The notes below the pieces were generated by a model. It saw only the letters and a program-made list of their open reading frames with translations, did not search any database and was not told the origin of the DNA. Of a stretch of 64,000 nt of DNA, positions 18,448 through 27,376 are shown in pieces. This DNA is from Mangrovimonas cancribranchiae. Lineage in GTDB: Bacteria; Bacteroidota; Bacteroidia; Flavobacteriales; Flavobacteriaceae. The stretch spans positions 372,001-436,000 of the forward strand of contig NZ_CP136925.1 in assembly GCF_037126245.1 (NCBI RefSeq), given 5' to 3'. Position numbers and translations under genes: made by a program. The stretch's first letter is position 1. Every line of letters starts with the position of its first letter.

Positions 18448-19941
18448 ATGAAACTCAATTACAAAATTATCTTTCATTTTTTTGGGTTACTATTATTGTT
18501 TAATGGCGGTTTTATGCTATTAGCTTCTTTAGTAAGCTTAATTTATAAAGATGGTGCTACCATTGGAATTTTTGAAGCTGCTGGCTTAACCATACTAACA
18601 GGGTTGTTAGTTATGTTTAAAACCAAAAGCCATAAAAAGGAAATGAATAAACGCGAGGGCTACATTGTTGTAGGTCTTGGTTGGGTTATTATGTCGCTTT
18701 CAGGAACCTTGCCTTATGTGTTTTCTGGTGCTATTCCAAGTTTCACGAATGCTTTTTTTGAAACCATGTCTGGGTATACTACAACAGGTGCATCTATTTT
18801 AAATGATATAGAAGCGATACCTGAAGGTATCTTATTTTGGCGTAGTTTAACCCATTGGATAGGCGGTATGGGAATTATTGTATTAGCTATTGCTGTTTTG
18901 CCATTGTTGGGTATTGGTGGTATGCAAATGTTTGCCGCCGAAGCGCCAGGACCTAACGCCGATAAGCTTCATCCAAGAATTACCGATACAGCTAAACGTT
19001 TATGGCTAATTTATTTTGGCTATACCGCAGCCGAAACTATTTTGCTCAAGGTGGCTGGTATGTCTTTTTTCGATGCTATTAATCATGCACTTTGTACGTT
19101 ATCAACAGGAGGGTTTTCTACAAAAAACGCTAGCATTGCTTATTGGAATGACCAGCCTATTATTCAATATATTATTATAATTTTCATGTTTTTAGCAGGG
19201 ACTAACTTTGTATTAAGTTATTTTGCTTTTAAAGGAAAGGTGCAAAAAGTGTTGCATGATGGCGAGTTTAAACTTTATTTTAAGTTTATTGTAGCGTTTA
19301 CAATTATAGCAGCTTTAATTATCTACTTTCAAGCCGATGTGTCAAAATCGTCTATTGTTCATCCTATGGTTTGGGGAGAAGCCGAAAGCGCCTTTAGGCA
19401 TGCGTTATTTCAAGTGTTAGCTATAGTAACAACAACAGGTTTTGTAACTGCCGATTATACTCTTTGGTCACCCTTTTTAGTCGTGTTTTTCTTCGGATTA
19501 ATGTTTCTTGGTGGTTCGGCAGGAAGTACCTCTGGTGGGGTAAAAGTGATTAGACATTTAATTCTTATAGAAAATGGATTCTTAGAATTTAAAAGGTCGC
19601 TTCATCCTAATGCTATTTTACCCTTGCGTTACAATAAGCGGTCTATTTCTGGAGATATTGTATTTAATATTCAAGGCTTTTTTATTCTTTATATGTTGTC
19701 TTTTATTGTTGGAGCTTTAGTGTTTTCTATGCTTGGTATAGATTTTGAATCTTCGGTAGGTTTGGCTGCCTCTAGTTTAGGTAATGTGGGACCAGCATTA
19801 GGCGATTTTGGGCCAGTTAATAACTATGCTGCTTTGCCATCTTTAGGAAAATGGTGGGCATCGTTTTTAATGTTAATAGGACGATTGGAACTCTTTACAG
19901 TGTTAATTTTATTGATGCCTTTCTTCTGGAGGAATCGATAA
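18448..19941 (+). CDS. trkH: Trk potassium uptake system membrane subunit TrkH
   Basis: This 497-residue integral membrane protein forms the K+ path. It has about ten or more hydrophobic helices with four pore-loop repeats, e.g. MSGYTTTGASIL, LSTGGFSTKN, VTTTGFVTADY and SSLGNVGPALGDFGP; the glycines in these loops form the selectivity filter in the family. GGMGIIVLAIAVLPLLGIGGMQ is a strong TrkH signature. It starts immediately after trkA and is followed by a terminator shared with the convergent aminotransferase. Confidence 0.96.
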   Translation: MKLNYKIIFHFFGLLLLFNGGFMLLASLVSLIYKDGATIGIFEAAGLTILTGLLVMFKTKSHKKEMNKREGYIVVGLGWVIMSLSGTLPYVFSGAIPSFTNAFFETMSGYTTTGASILNDIEAIPEGILFWRSLTHWIGGMGIIVLAIAVLPLLGIGGMQMFAAEAPGPNADKLHPRITDTAKRLWLIYFGYTAAETILLKVAGMSFFDAINHALCTLSTGGFSTKNASIAYWNDQPIIQYIIIIFMFLAGTNFVLSYFAFKGKVQKVLHDGEFKLYFKFIVAFTIIAALIIYFQADVSKSSIVHPMVWGEAESAFRHALFQVLAIVTTTGFVTADYTLWSPFLVVFFFGLMFLGGSAGSTSGGVKVIRHLILIENGFLEFKRSLHPNAILPLRYNKRSISGDIVFNIQGFFILYMLSFIVGALVFSMLGIDFESSVGLAASSLGNVGPALGDFGPVNNYAALPSLGKWWASFLMLIGRLELFTVLILLMPFFWRNR

Positions 19942-19961
19942 AGATACTTTGCTAAATAAAA

Positions 19962-19988
19962 AAAGCCACTTTTTAAAAAAGTGGCTTT
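19962..19988 (+). terminator. Bidirectional terminator between trkH and the aminotransferase
   Basis: AAAGCCACTTTTT (19962-19974) pairs with AAAAAGTGGCTTT (19976-19988). A-runs and T-runs flank it, and it lies between the two convergent stop codons. Confidence 0.88.
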
Positions 19989-20009
19989 ATGATGATAAAA
20001 CTATTCAAT

Positions 20010-21197
20010 TTAGTTAACGGCAGCTTTAATACGTTTTAAAGCCTCGATAATTTGATCTTTTGATGCGGCATAAGAGATACGTATGCAATCTTTATTACCA
20101 AAGGCTTCGCCGGTAACTGTCGCTACGTGGGCTTCTTCTAGTAAGAATAAAGAAAAGTCGGTAGCATTGTTAATTAGTTTGCCTTTTAGAGTTTTTCCAA
20201 AGTAATACGATACATTAGGGAAAACATAAAATGCGCCTTCAGGGATATTTGTTTTAAAACCTTCAATATCATTTAATAAGTCTAAAATTAAACCTCTTCT
20301 CGATTTAAATTCATCAACCATAAATGTGATGTGTTCTGGAGATTCCGTTAAAGCAGTAATAGCAGCACGCTGCGCAATACAATTAGTTCCAGATGTAATT
20401 TGTCCTTGCATTTTTGTACATGCTTTAGCAATCCATTCTGGTGCTCCAATATACCCTATTCGCCACCCCGTCATGGCAAATGCTTTAGCTAATCCATTAA
20501 CTGTTATTGTACGGTTATACATACTAGGAATAGAGGCGAAGCTAAACATTTTTGTGCCATAGCTTATGTGCTCGTAAATCTCATCGGAAAGAATGAAGAT
20601 GTCTGGGTGTTTTTCTAACACTTTGGCCAAAGCTTTGTATTCTTCTTCAGAGTAAATACTTCCACTTGGGTTATTAGGTGAATTAAAAAACACCATTTTT
20701 GTTTTAGGCGTAATGGCGGCTTCAAGCTGTTCTGGTGTAATTTTAAAGTCGTTTTCTATAGTAGAAGGGATTTCTTTAAAGTTGGCTTCACACAACATTG
20801 CAATAGCCGAATAACTCACCCAGTAAGGAGCGGGTAATAACACTTCATCACCAGGGTTTAACAATACTTGAGCGACATTAGCAATAGATTGCTTGGCTCC
20901 AGTGGAAACAACCACTTGATTAGGTTGATAATCTAAATTATTATCGCGCTTAAATTTTTGGCATACAGCTTCTTTTAGCTCACGATAACCATCAACAGGT
21001 GTGTAAGAGTTATAGTTATCATTTATAGCTTGAATAGCGGCCTCCTTAATGTAATCTGGCGTGTTAAAATCAGGTTCACCTAAACTTAGTCCAATAATAT
21101 CGATGCCTTGTTCTTTAAGTTCTCTAGCCTTGGCAGCCATGGCCAATGTTGCCGATGTAGGCAAACTATTAATTCTGTTGGAAAGCTTATCGTTCAT
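20010..21197 (-). CDS. Class I PLP-dependent aminotransferase (aspartate aminotransferase type)
   Basis: This 395-residue enzyme of fold type I most likely transaminates aspartate and 2-oxoglutarate. The PLP-binding Lys is in VNGLAKAFAMTGWRIGY. NSPNNPSG and ILSDEIYEH are the cofactor-contacting motifs, and RISYAASKD carries the substrate-carboxylate Arg near the C-terminus. The length and motifs match the AspC subgroup Ib common in Bacteroidota, but substrate cannot be settled by reading. The desaturase gene lies 21 bases upstream on the same strand, so the two may share a message. Confidence 0.93.
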   Translation of the reverse strand: MNDKLSNRINSLPTSATLAMAAKARELKEQGIDIIGLSLGEPDFNTPDYIKEAAIQAINDNYNSYTPVDGYRELKEAVCQKFKRDNNLDYQPNQVVVSTGAKQSIANVAQVLLNPGDEVLLPAPYWVSYSAIAMLCEANFKEIPSTIENDFKITPEQLEAAITPKTKMVFFNSPNNPSGSIYSEEEYKALAKVLEKHPDIFILSDEIYEHISYGTKMFSFASIPSMYNRTITVNGLAKAFAMTGWRIGYIGAPEWIAKACTKMQGQITSGTNCIAQRAAITALTESPEHITFMVDEFKSRRGLILDLLNDIEGFKTNIPEGAFYVFPNVSYYFGKTLKGKLINNATDFSLFLLEEAHVATVTGEAFGNKDCIRISYAASKDQIIEALKRIKAAVN

Positions 21198-21218
21198 TTA
21201 TTGTGATAGAAATATGGT

Positions 21219-22316
21219 TTAAACAGTAGCAGGTTTCATTCCCATTTCTTTTAAGAATTTAAAATGGGCGATAACAGCTTTTCTTGTTGTCTTGTATTCG
21301 TTATAAGGTAAATTAAATTCTTTGGCAGTTTCCCTTACAATTTTAGAAATCTTGGTATAGTGTACGTGACTAATATTTGGGAATATGTGATGTTCTACTT
21401 GATGGTTTAATCCGCCAGTAAACCAGTTTACAACTTTGTTTTTTGTAGAAAAATTCACTGTTGTTTTTAACTGGTGTACGGCCCAAGAATTTTTCATAGT
21501 TCCTGATTCTTCCGGCATTGGCATTTCGGCTTCTTCCATGACGTGAGCCAATTGAAATACCACACTTAAAATTAATCCAGCGGTGTAATGCATGATAAAG
21601 AATCCTATTAAAATTTTCCACCAAGCTATATCTAATATTAACATAGGTAGTACAATCCAAACAGCTATATAAATAAGTTTTGATATTACTAATTTACTCC
21701 AGTTCCATACTGGATTAGGAAACTTACCATACGAAAGTTTGCGTTTCATATAGCGTTTCATTTGTTGCCAATCTGTGGTAATGGCCCAGTTTATAGTTAA
21801 TAAACCATAAAGTAGCACCGAGTAAACATGCTGGAATTTATGGTGCCAATGCCAATCGGCATTTTTAGAGAAACGCAGAATGCGTCCTGCTTCTAAATCT
21901 TCATCATGACCGTGAATATTTGTGTACGTATGATGTAATACGTTGTGTTGTACTTTCCAATTGTAAACATTTCCAGCAAGAATATAAATGCTGCTTCCCA
22001 TAAGGCGGTTTACCCATTCTTTGTTTGAATATGCGCCATGGTTTCCATCGTGCATCACATTCATACCAACGCCTGCCATTCCTATTCCCATAACAATGGT
22101 TAAAAGAAGTTGTGCCCACCCTGGAATGTTTAGTGTAAGTAATAAGAAATATGGTGTTAAGAACAGCGAAAACATCACGATTGTTTTTACCCAAAGTTTC
22201 CAGTTTCCTGTACGTTTTATGTTATTGTCTTTAAAATAAGCATTAACACGTTTGTTTAAGGTTCTAAAAAACTTAGCAGAATCTGTTCTTGAAAAAGTAA
22301 GTGCTTTATTTGTCAT
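21219..22316 (-). CDS. Membrane fatty acid desaturase (acyl-lipid/acyl-CoA front-end type)
   Basis: This 365-residue di-iron desaturase introduces double bonds into membrane fatty acids. The three histidine boxes are clear: HDGNHG (near residue 90), HNVLHHTYTN (near 125) and QVEHHIFP (near 310). The QxxHH third box is typical of the delta-6/front-end group. Hydrophobic pairs flank the boxes (residues 45-85 and about 215-260). Regio-selectivity is unknown. A promoter box lies 53 bases upstream. It likely adjusts membrane fluidity. Confidence 0.93.
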   Translation of the reverse strand: MTNKALTFSRTDSAKFFRTLNKRVNAYFKDNNIKRTGNWKLWVKTIVMFSLFLTPYFLLLTLNIPGWAQLLLTIVMGIGMAGVGMNVMHDGNHGAYSNKEWVNRLMGSSIYILAGNVYNWKVQHNVLHHTYTNIHGHDEDLEAGRILRFSKNADWHWHHKFQHVYSVLLYGLLTINWAITTDWQQMKRYMKRKLSYGKFPNPVWNWSKLVISKLIYIAVWIVLPMLILDIAWWKILIGFFIMHYTAGLILSVVFQLAHVMEEAEMPMPEESGTMKNSWAVHQLKTTVNFSTKNKVVNWFTGGLNHQVEHHIFPNISHVHYTKISKIVRETAKEFNLPYNEYKTTRKAVIAHFKFLKEMGMKPATV

Positions 22317-22369
22317 CTTTTTATGATTTTAATCTATAATTACAAATAGTATCTGTAATTATTAAAGGC

Positions 22370-22377
22370 CAAAGATA
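22370..22377 (-). promoter_or_regulatory. Promoter -7 box for the desaturase
   Basis: The minus strand reads TATCTTTG (TAnnTTTG), 53 bases before the desaturase start. Confidence 0.45.
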
Positions 22378-22435
22378 AATAATATCTTAAGGTTAGGTGG
22401 TAAAGTTTTCATAAAAATATACACAATAAATTCTC

Positions 22436-22443
22436 TACTTTTG
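22436..22443 (+). promoter_or_regulatory. Promoter -7 box for rsmG
   Basis: TACTTTTG matches TAnnTTTG, 16 bases before the rsmG ATG, giving a very short leader. Confidence 0.5.
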
Positions 22444-22459
22444 TCGAAAAATAAATCTA

Positions 22460-23089
22460 ATGGAACTCATACTTAAATATTTTCCTCATTTAACAAGTGA
22501 ACAAATTCAAAAATTTGAAGCCTTAGAAGAGCTTTATAAAGATTGGAATTTAAAAATAAATGTTGTTTCTAGAAAAGATATTGATGAACTGTATTTAAGG
22601 CATGTGTTGCATTCTTTAGCTATTGCAAAAGTTATAACATTTAAACCTGGTACTAAAATTATGGATGTGGGAACAGGAGGTGGTTTTCCAGGAATACCTT
22701 TAGCCATTTTGTTTCCTGAGTGTTCGTTTCATTTGGTAGATAGCATTGCCAAAAAATTAAAAGTGGTTAATGAGGTTGTTGATGGTCTTGGATTAGAGAA
22801 TGTGAAAACAACACATACTCGTGTAGAAGAGCTAGACGATACTTACGATTTTATTGTAAGTAGAGCTGTTGCTGCTATGCCAACTTTTGTAAGATGGATA
22901 AAAGGCAAAGTAGCTAAGAAGCAAAACAATACCTTGAAAAATGGTATTTTGTATTTAAAAGGAGGTGATTTAACCGAAGAACTTCAAGATTATAAAACAA
23001 CAACCATTTATCCTATTAGCGATTTTTACAACGAGCCGTTTTTTGATACCAAAAAAGTGGTTCACTTACCTATAAAATTTAAAGGTTAA
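22460..23089 (+). CDS. rsmG: 16S rRNA (guanine-527-N7)-methyltransferase
   Basis: This 209-residue SAM-dependent enzyme methylates G527 in the 530 loop of 16S rRNA. The N-terminal helix (KYFPHLTSEQIQKFEALEEL) and NVVSRKDIDELYLRHVLHSL precede the SAM motif IMDVGTGGGFPGIPLAILFP. VSRAVAAMPTFVRW is the family motif further on. It has the usual length. It is a single gene with its own promoter box and a hairpin terminator that runs into the convergent gene. Confidence 0.97.
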   Translation: MELILKYFPHLTSEQIQKFEALEELYKDWNLKINVVSRKDIDELYLRHVLHSLAIAKVITFKPGTKIMDVGTGGGFPGIPLAILFPECSFHLVDSIAKKLKVVNEVVDGLGLENVKTTHTRVEELDDTYDFIVSRAVAAMPTFVRWIKGKVAKKQNNTLKNGILYLKGGDLTEELQDYKTTTIYPISDFYNEPFFDTKKVVHLPIKFKG

Positions 23090-23104
23090 TAAACCACTTA
23101 GGGT

Positions 23105-23142
23105 ATTGTGGAGCAGTTAAGATTATCTTACCACAATTTTTT
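23105..23142 (+). terminator. Probable terminator of rsmG
   Basis: ATTGTGG (23105-23111) pairs with CCACAAT (23131-23137), with a smaller nested stem (TAAGAT/ATCTTA) inside. Five or six Ts follow on the plus strand. It overlaps the 3' end of the convergent lipase-like gene. Confidence 0.5.
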
Positions 23143-24733
23143 CTCTTAATGAAATACCTTTTTGAGTATTAATATTTAAAATGTATAAACCAGAAGCTAC
23201 ATTAATTGCAATATCTGTTTTTGCGTTTAGGTTGGTTACCGTTTTAAATACTGATTTTCCTGTTAAATCTGTTATAGATATTGAGGTGTTTTTAAAATTT
23301 TCTTGTGCAATTAACGTTAGGTGTTCGTTAATAGGGTTTTGAGCAATTTTAATATAGTTATCAGCAATCACTTGCTCTTGTATAGTAAGTGCGTTTTCTA
23401 AAATTTCGTTTAAAGCAAAAGCTACATTTAGATCGGTTAAAGTAACATGAGGCTCGTTATTGTCGGGGATGTAAGCGTTAACAAAAGGAGAGGCCGTCAT
23501 GTTAGGTGTATTATACCAGTTACTATCTGTAATGGCTAAAGAGCTTAATGTTGGTATGAAATTAAAGTATTGGGAATTGAGGTTGTCAACAAATTCAGTA
23601 ATTAATGCATTAGAACCATCATCAAAAGAATATAAATCAAATTGTCCACCAGGAGCACTATCTATACCGTCTGATGTTGCTGGGGATTCCGCTGTAGCAC
23701 TGTAAGTTACAGGAAATCCAAAGATAGATAATAGGACATCGGTGACTGTTATATTTTGATTGGCTGCTGGTGTAAAATGAATGTCGGCTGTAGCAGTAAT
23801 ACCAAACTCGACATCAAAAGTGTGATTAATTAACTCCATTCCAGGTGTGCCAGTTATTTGCGCTATACCACTTCCATTTGAAATAGCTACATTTCTAGTG
23901 TCTTCGGGAAATCCTAAGTTTGTTAATTCGGCATGAAAAGCATCTCTATAATTAGGGGCTCCTATAGGTGTATGTGTAATAGCACTTTGGTTAACACCAC
24001 CGCCATCAACATGACCTAAATAATGGTCTATAAGCATTTGTTTCGCTGCAGGGCTATTTAAAAGGCCGTTAACTAAAGGTTCTAGCTCTGTAATGCCGGC
24101 TCCATTTAACATATAATTGAAAAGGTATTGTATGCCAATAGGGACGTTAGCTCCTAAATGAGGCGAATCGAATGAGATATATAATCTAGTATCATGATCC
24201 ATGGTATTTTGTTCCATATAGCTTAGCGCATATCTAGAAATTAAACCACCCATACTTGGGCCAATAACCACATTTTCCTCAACACCAGTTTTCATGCCGT
24301 TAATTTCATTAATTAAAGCAATGAGAATAAAAGCATTTCGTTGGATATAATCGGCACCGCCATTTATTTCAGCGCCATCGGCAGTTCTTGTATATGTTGG
24401 GAAGTTTAAAACAACAAGATCAAAGCCTTCGTTTCTTACAACATCGGCTAAATTTTCAACAGGATTGCCGTAATCTAATAAACCGTACATCGAAGGAATA
24501 TCTCTAGTGTCATTAGGGTCAAAACCATCAACAAAAAAGATAGGTTTATCAAGAACGCCATCAACATTATCGTAATAAATTTTGTACTCGCCAGTTCCTA
24601 TATGGCTTTCGGTTTCATCAATACCTTGAAATGGTATGGTTGAGTTAATGTTTACTATGGCGCTTTCGCTACCTGCTTGGGCAAAAAACATATAAGGGAG
24701 CAAAAACGTAATGAGAAAGTAAATTTTTTTCAT
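23123..24733 (-). CDS. T9SS-exported alpha/beta-hydrolase (lipase/PGAP1-like)
   Basis: This 536-residue protein has a signal peptide (cleavage near FFAQA). A hydrolase-like region (about residues 60-300) carries the nucleophile-elbow motif GPSMGG with Ser160. A C-terminal type IX sorting domain (about the last 75 residues) starts near IAQNPINEHLTL and includes ISITDLTGKSV, SGLYILNI and a terminal KIVVR. It should cross the outer membrane by T9SS and be released or anchored at the surface. FFVDGFDPNDTRD near residue 67 resembles the oxyanion region. Substrate is unknown: a lipase or esterase is most likely, with the catalytic Asp and His not assigned. Confidence 0.82.
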   Translation of the reverse strand: MKKIYFLITFLLPYMFFAQAGSESAIVNINSTIPFQGIDETESHIGTGEYKIYYDNVDGVLDKPIFFVDGFDPNDTRDIPSMYGLLDYGNPVENLADVVRNEGFDLVVLNFPTYTRTADGAEINGGADYIQRNAFILIALINEINGMKTGVEENVVIGPSMGGLISRYALSYMEQNTMDHDTRLYISFDSPHLGANVPIGIQYLFNYMLNGAGITELEPLVNGLLNSPAAKQMLIDHYLGHVDGGGVNQSAITHTPIGAPNYRDAFHAELTNLGFPEDTRNVAISNGSGIAQITGTPGMELINHTFDVEFGITATADIHFTPAANQNITVTDVLLSIFGFPVTYSATAESPATSDGIDSAPGGQFDLYSFDDGSNALITEFVDNLNSQYFNFIPTLSSLAITDSNWYNTPNMTASPFVNAYIPDNNEPHVTLTDLNVAFALNEILENALTIQEQVIADNYIKIAQNPINEHLTLIAQENFKNTSISITDLTGKSVFKTVTNLNAKTDIAINVASGLYILNINTQKGISLREKIVVR

Positions 24734-24820
24734 AGGATATAATTTGATTAATAGCTTTGATAAATATAATAAGTTTAATTGGTTCAGTAGTTTAGGATTG
24801 GGATTTTAAGATAAAACGCA

Positions 24821-24856
24821 AAAAAAATCCTTAAAAGGAGTGCTTTTAAGGATTTT
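24821..24856 (-). terminator. Intrinsic terminator of pruA
   Basis: AAAATCCTTAAAAG (24824-24837) pairs perfectly with CTTTTAAGGATTTT (24843-24856) around GAGTG. Seven Ts follow on the minus strand. It lies 22 bases past the pruA stop. Confidence 0.93.
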
Positions 24857-24877
24857 GAAGTTTTTTTATTTAAAAAA

Positions 24878-26506
24878 TTATTCGCCTAAGAAAGGATATC
24901 TGTAATCTATAGGCGTAACAAAAGTTTCTTTAATTAATCTTGGAGACACCCAACGTAATAAGTTTTGTGCACTTCCTGCTTTATCGTTAGTTCCCGAAGC
25001 TCTAGCACCTCCAAAGGGTTGTTGTCCTACAACAGCACCAGTTGGTTTATCGTTAATATAGAAGTTTCCTGCCGAGTTTTCAAGGGCTTGAACAGCTTCT
25101 TCAACGGCATATCTACAATTTGATAAAATAGCTCCTGTTAAAGCATATTCACTAGTTTCGTCAACAAGTTTAAGGGTTTCGCTATAGTCATTGGCGTTGT
25201 AAACATAAATGGTTATAACTGGCCCAAATAATTCGGTACACATGGTGGTGTATTTAGGGTTTGTTGTTACAATTACGGTAGGTTCAATAAAATACCCTTT
25301 AGATTTATCGTAATTACCGCCAACAATAATTTCAGCTTCATTACTAGCTTTTGCCTCATCAATATATTTAGCAAGTTTATCGAACGATCCTTCGTGAATA
25401 ACAGCCGTAATAAAGTTTTCCATGTTTTCTGGAGATCCCATTTTAAACGATGTTACATCTTCTATAACATAATTTTTAACATCTTCCCATAAATTAGAAG
25501 GAATATAAGCTCTTGAAGCAGCGCTACATTTTTGACCTTGGAATTCAAAAGCACCACGAGAAATAGCAGTAGCGACTTGTTTGGCATTAGCCGATTTATG
25601 AGCTACGATAAAATCTTTTCCGCCGGTTTCTCCTACAATTCTTGGGTAGGTTTTATAGTTGTGGATGTTGTTTCCTATTTTTTTCCAAAGTTCTTTAAAA
25701 ACAAATGTAGATCCTGTAAAATGTAGTCCTGAAAATTCAGCGTGATTAATAATAGTATCGGTAATCATAACAGGATCGCCAAATACAACATTAATCACAC
25801 CATCTGGAACGCCAGCTTCTTTAAAGACGTCCATAATAACTTTTGCAGAGTAGATTTGACTATCGCTAGGTTTCCAAACCACAACATTACCCATTAAAGC
25901 CATGCACGATGGTAAGTTTCCAGCAATGGCGGTAAAGTTAAAAGGAGTTACGGCATAGGTAAATCCTTCAAGTGGTCTGTATTCTACACGGTTCCAAGCA
26001 CCACTAGTGCTTTCGGGTTGTTCCATGTAAATTTCGGTCATGTATTGTACATTAAAACGAAGGAAGTCTATAATTTCGCAAGCTGAATCAATTTCTGCTT
26101 GGTGAATATTTTTAGACTGCGCAATCATTGTTGCAGCATTCATTTTAGCACGGTAAGGTCCGGCAATTAGTTCTGCAGCCTTTAAGAAAATACCTGCGCG
26201 TTGTTGCCAAGGCATTTTAGCCCATTTTTTTCTAGCTTCTAATGCAGTAGAAATAGCATCTTCAACATGCGTTTTTTCAGCTAAATGATACGTGCCAACA
26301 ACATGTTGATGGTCGTGAGGTGGCGACATGGTTCTAGTGTTTCCTGTTTCAATGTCTTTACCGTTTATATATAATGGTACGTCAACTTTACTGTTAAACA
26401 TGTTTTTGTATTCAGCTAAAACCTCCTCGCGTTCTGGAGATCCAGGAGCGTAAGTTTTTACTGGTTCGTTAACTGCAATTGGTACGTTAAAAAATCCGTT
26501 TGCCAT
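24878..26506 (-). CDS. pruA: L-glutamate gamma-semialdehyde dehydrogenase (P5C dehydrogenase)
   Basis: This 542-residue enzyme oxidises pyrroline-5-carboxylate/glutamate semialdehyde to glutamate with NAD+, completing proline breakdown. It is the single-function P5CDH type. The catalytic Glu is in VGETGGKDF, the catalytic Cys in FQGQKCSAASRAY, and QPFGGARASGTNDKAG near the C-terminus is a strong P5CDH signature. Its partner proline dehydrogenase is not in the window. The biosynthetic proCBA operon lies 18 kb away, so the strain can both make and burn proline. It is a single gene with its own promoter and terminator. Confidence 0.97.
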   Translation of the reverse strand: MANGFFNVPIAVNEPVKTYAPGSPEREEVLAEYKNMFNSKVDVPLYINGKDIETGNTRTMSPPHDHQHVVGTYHLAEKTHVEDAISTALEARKKWAKMPWQQRAGIFLKAAELIAGPYRAKMNAATMIAQSKNIHQAEIDSACEIIDFLRFNVQYMTEIYMEQPESTSGAWNRVEYRPLEGFTYAVTPFNFTAIAGNLPSCMALMGNVVVWKPSDSQIYSAKVIMDVFKEAGVPDGVINVVFGDPVMITDTIINHAEFSGLHFTGSTFVFKELWKKIGNNIHNYKTYPRIVGETGGKDFIVAHKSANAKQVATAISRGAFEFQGQKCSAASRAYIPSNLWEDVKNYVIEDVTSFKMGSPENMENFITAVIHEGSFDKLAKYIDEAKASNEAEIIVGGNYDKSKGYFIEPTVIVTTNPKYTTMCTELFGPVITIYVYNANDYSETLKLVDETSEYALTGAILSNCRYAVEEAVQALENSAGNFYINDKPTGAVVGQQPFGGARASGTNDKAGSAQNLLRWVSPRLIKETFVTPIDYRYPFLGE

Positions 26507-26546
26507 GAGAATTTAGATTTTATTGATTTGTAATTTTTTAGCATTG

Positions 26547-26581
26547 CAAATTTAATATTTTAAAACGGGTTTGTTTGCAAA
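26547..26581 (-). promoter_or_regulatory. Promoter for pruA
   Basis: The minus strand has TTTG (rc of 26578-26581), a 23-base spacer and TAAATTTG (rc of 26547-26554), matching the -33/-7 consensus at the wide end of spacing. The pruA start is 40 bases downstream. Confidence 0.5.
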
Positions 26582-26650
26582 TTTGATTATAAAAAGGCGT
26601 TAAATATTAGAAATTTTGTAAGTTGCCATTTTTATGTTACAATATAGTAT

Positions 26651-27376
26651 ATGTGTACAGTTACTCTTGCCCCGCAAGGCCAAAATAGTTTTGTTTTAAC
26701 CTCTAACCGAGATGAAGCACCTGGGCGTGAAAATTTAGCCCCAACATTCTATAATGAAGATGGTGTTAAGTTGTTATATCCTAAAGACAGTTTGGCTGGA
26801 GGTACTTGGATAGGTGTTAGCGAGAAGCAACGTTTAATTTGTTTATTGAACGGTGGGTTTAATAAACATAAAAGAAAAGAGGAATATAGATTGAGTCGTG
26901 GTGTGGTTGTTAAAGATTTATTGACTTGTGAGGACTTTAAAACTGAAGTAGCTAGCTATGATTTGAATGGTGTAGAGCCTTTTACAATAGTTTGTGTGGA
27001 ATGGATTGAAAGGTTGCGTTTTTTAGAGCTTGTTTGGGACGGCAATAAAAAACATGTAAAAGACTTACCGTTGGAACCACATATTTGGTCATCATCTACA
27101 TTGTATACTGCGTCTATGAAACAGGAGCGCAAATTATGGTTTGAAACATTTAAAAAAGAGACTGCTTTAAATACGTCTACGTTACTTAAATTTCATAAAC
27201 ACGCTGGTGAAAATAATGATGACTTTGGCGTTATAATGGACAGAGGGTTTGTAAAAACAACGAGTATAACACAAGTTGAAAAATGTAATCATTTAGTAAC
27301 CATGCAATATGAAGACTTACAAACTAGCACAAGAACATCAGTTGTCTTTGATTTTAACTTAATTCATGAAAAATAA
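26651..27376 (+). CDS. NRDE-family protein (TANGO2-like)
   Basis: This 241-residue protein begins MCTVTLAP and has the family motif SNRDEAPGR, followed by LAGGTWIGV. The NRDE/TANGO2 family has an Ntn-hydrolase-like fold with Cys2 as a candidate nucleophile; its function is not firmly known. The last 11 bases overlap the start of the next gene, so the two are translationally coupled. No recognisable promoter box precedes it. Confidence 0.88.
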   Translation: MCTVTLAPQGQNSFVLTSNRDEAPGRENLAPTFYNEDGVKLLYPKDSLAGGTWIGVSEKQRLICLLNGGFNKHKRKEEYRLSRGVVVKDLLTCEDFKTEVASYDLNGVEPFTIVCVEWIERLRFLELVWDGNKKHVKDLPLEPHIWSSSTLYTASMKQERKLWFETFKKETALNTSTLLKFHKHAGENNDDFGVIMDRGFVKTTSITQVEKCNHLVTMQYEDLQTSTRTSVVFDFNLIHEK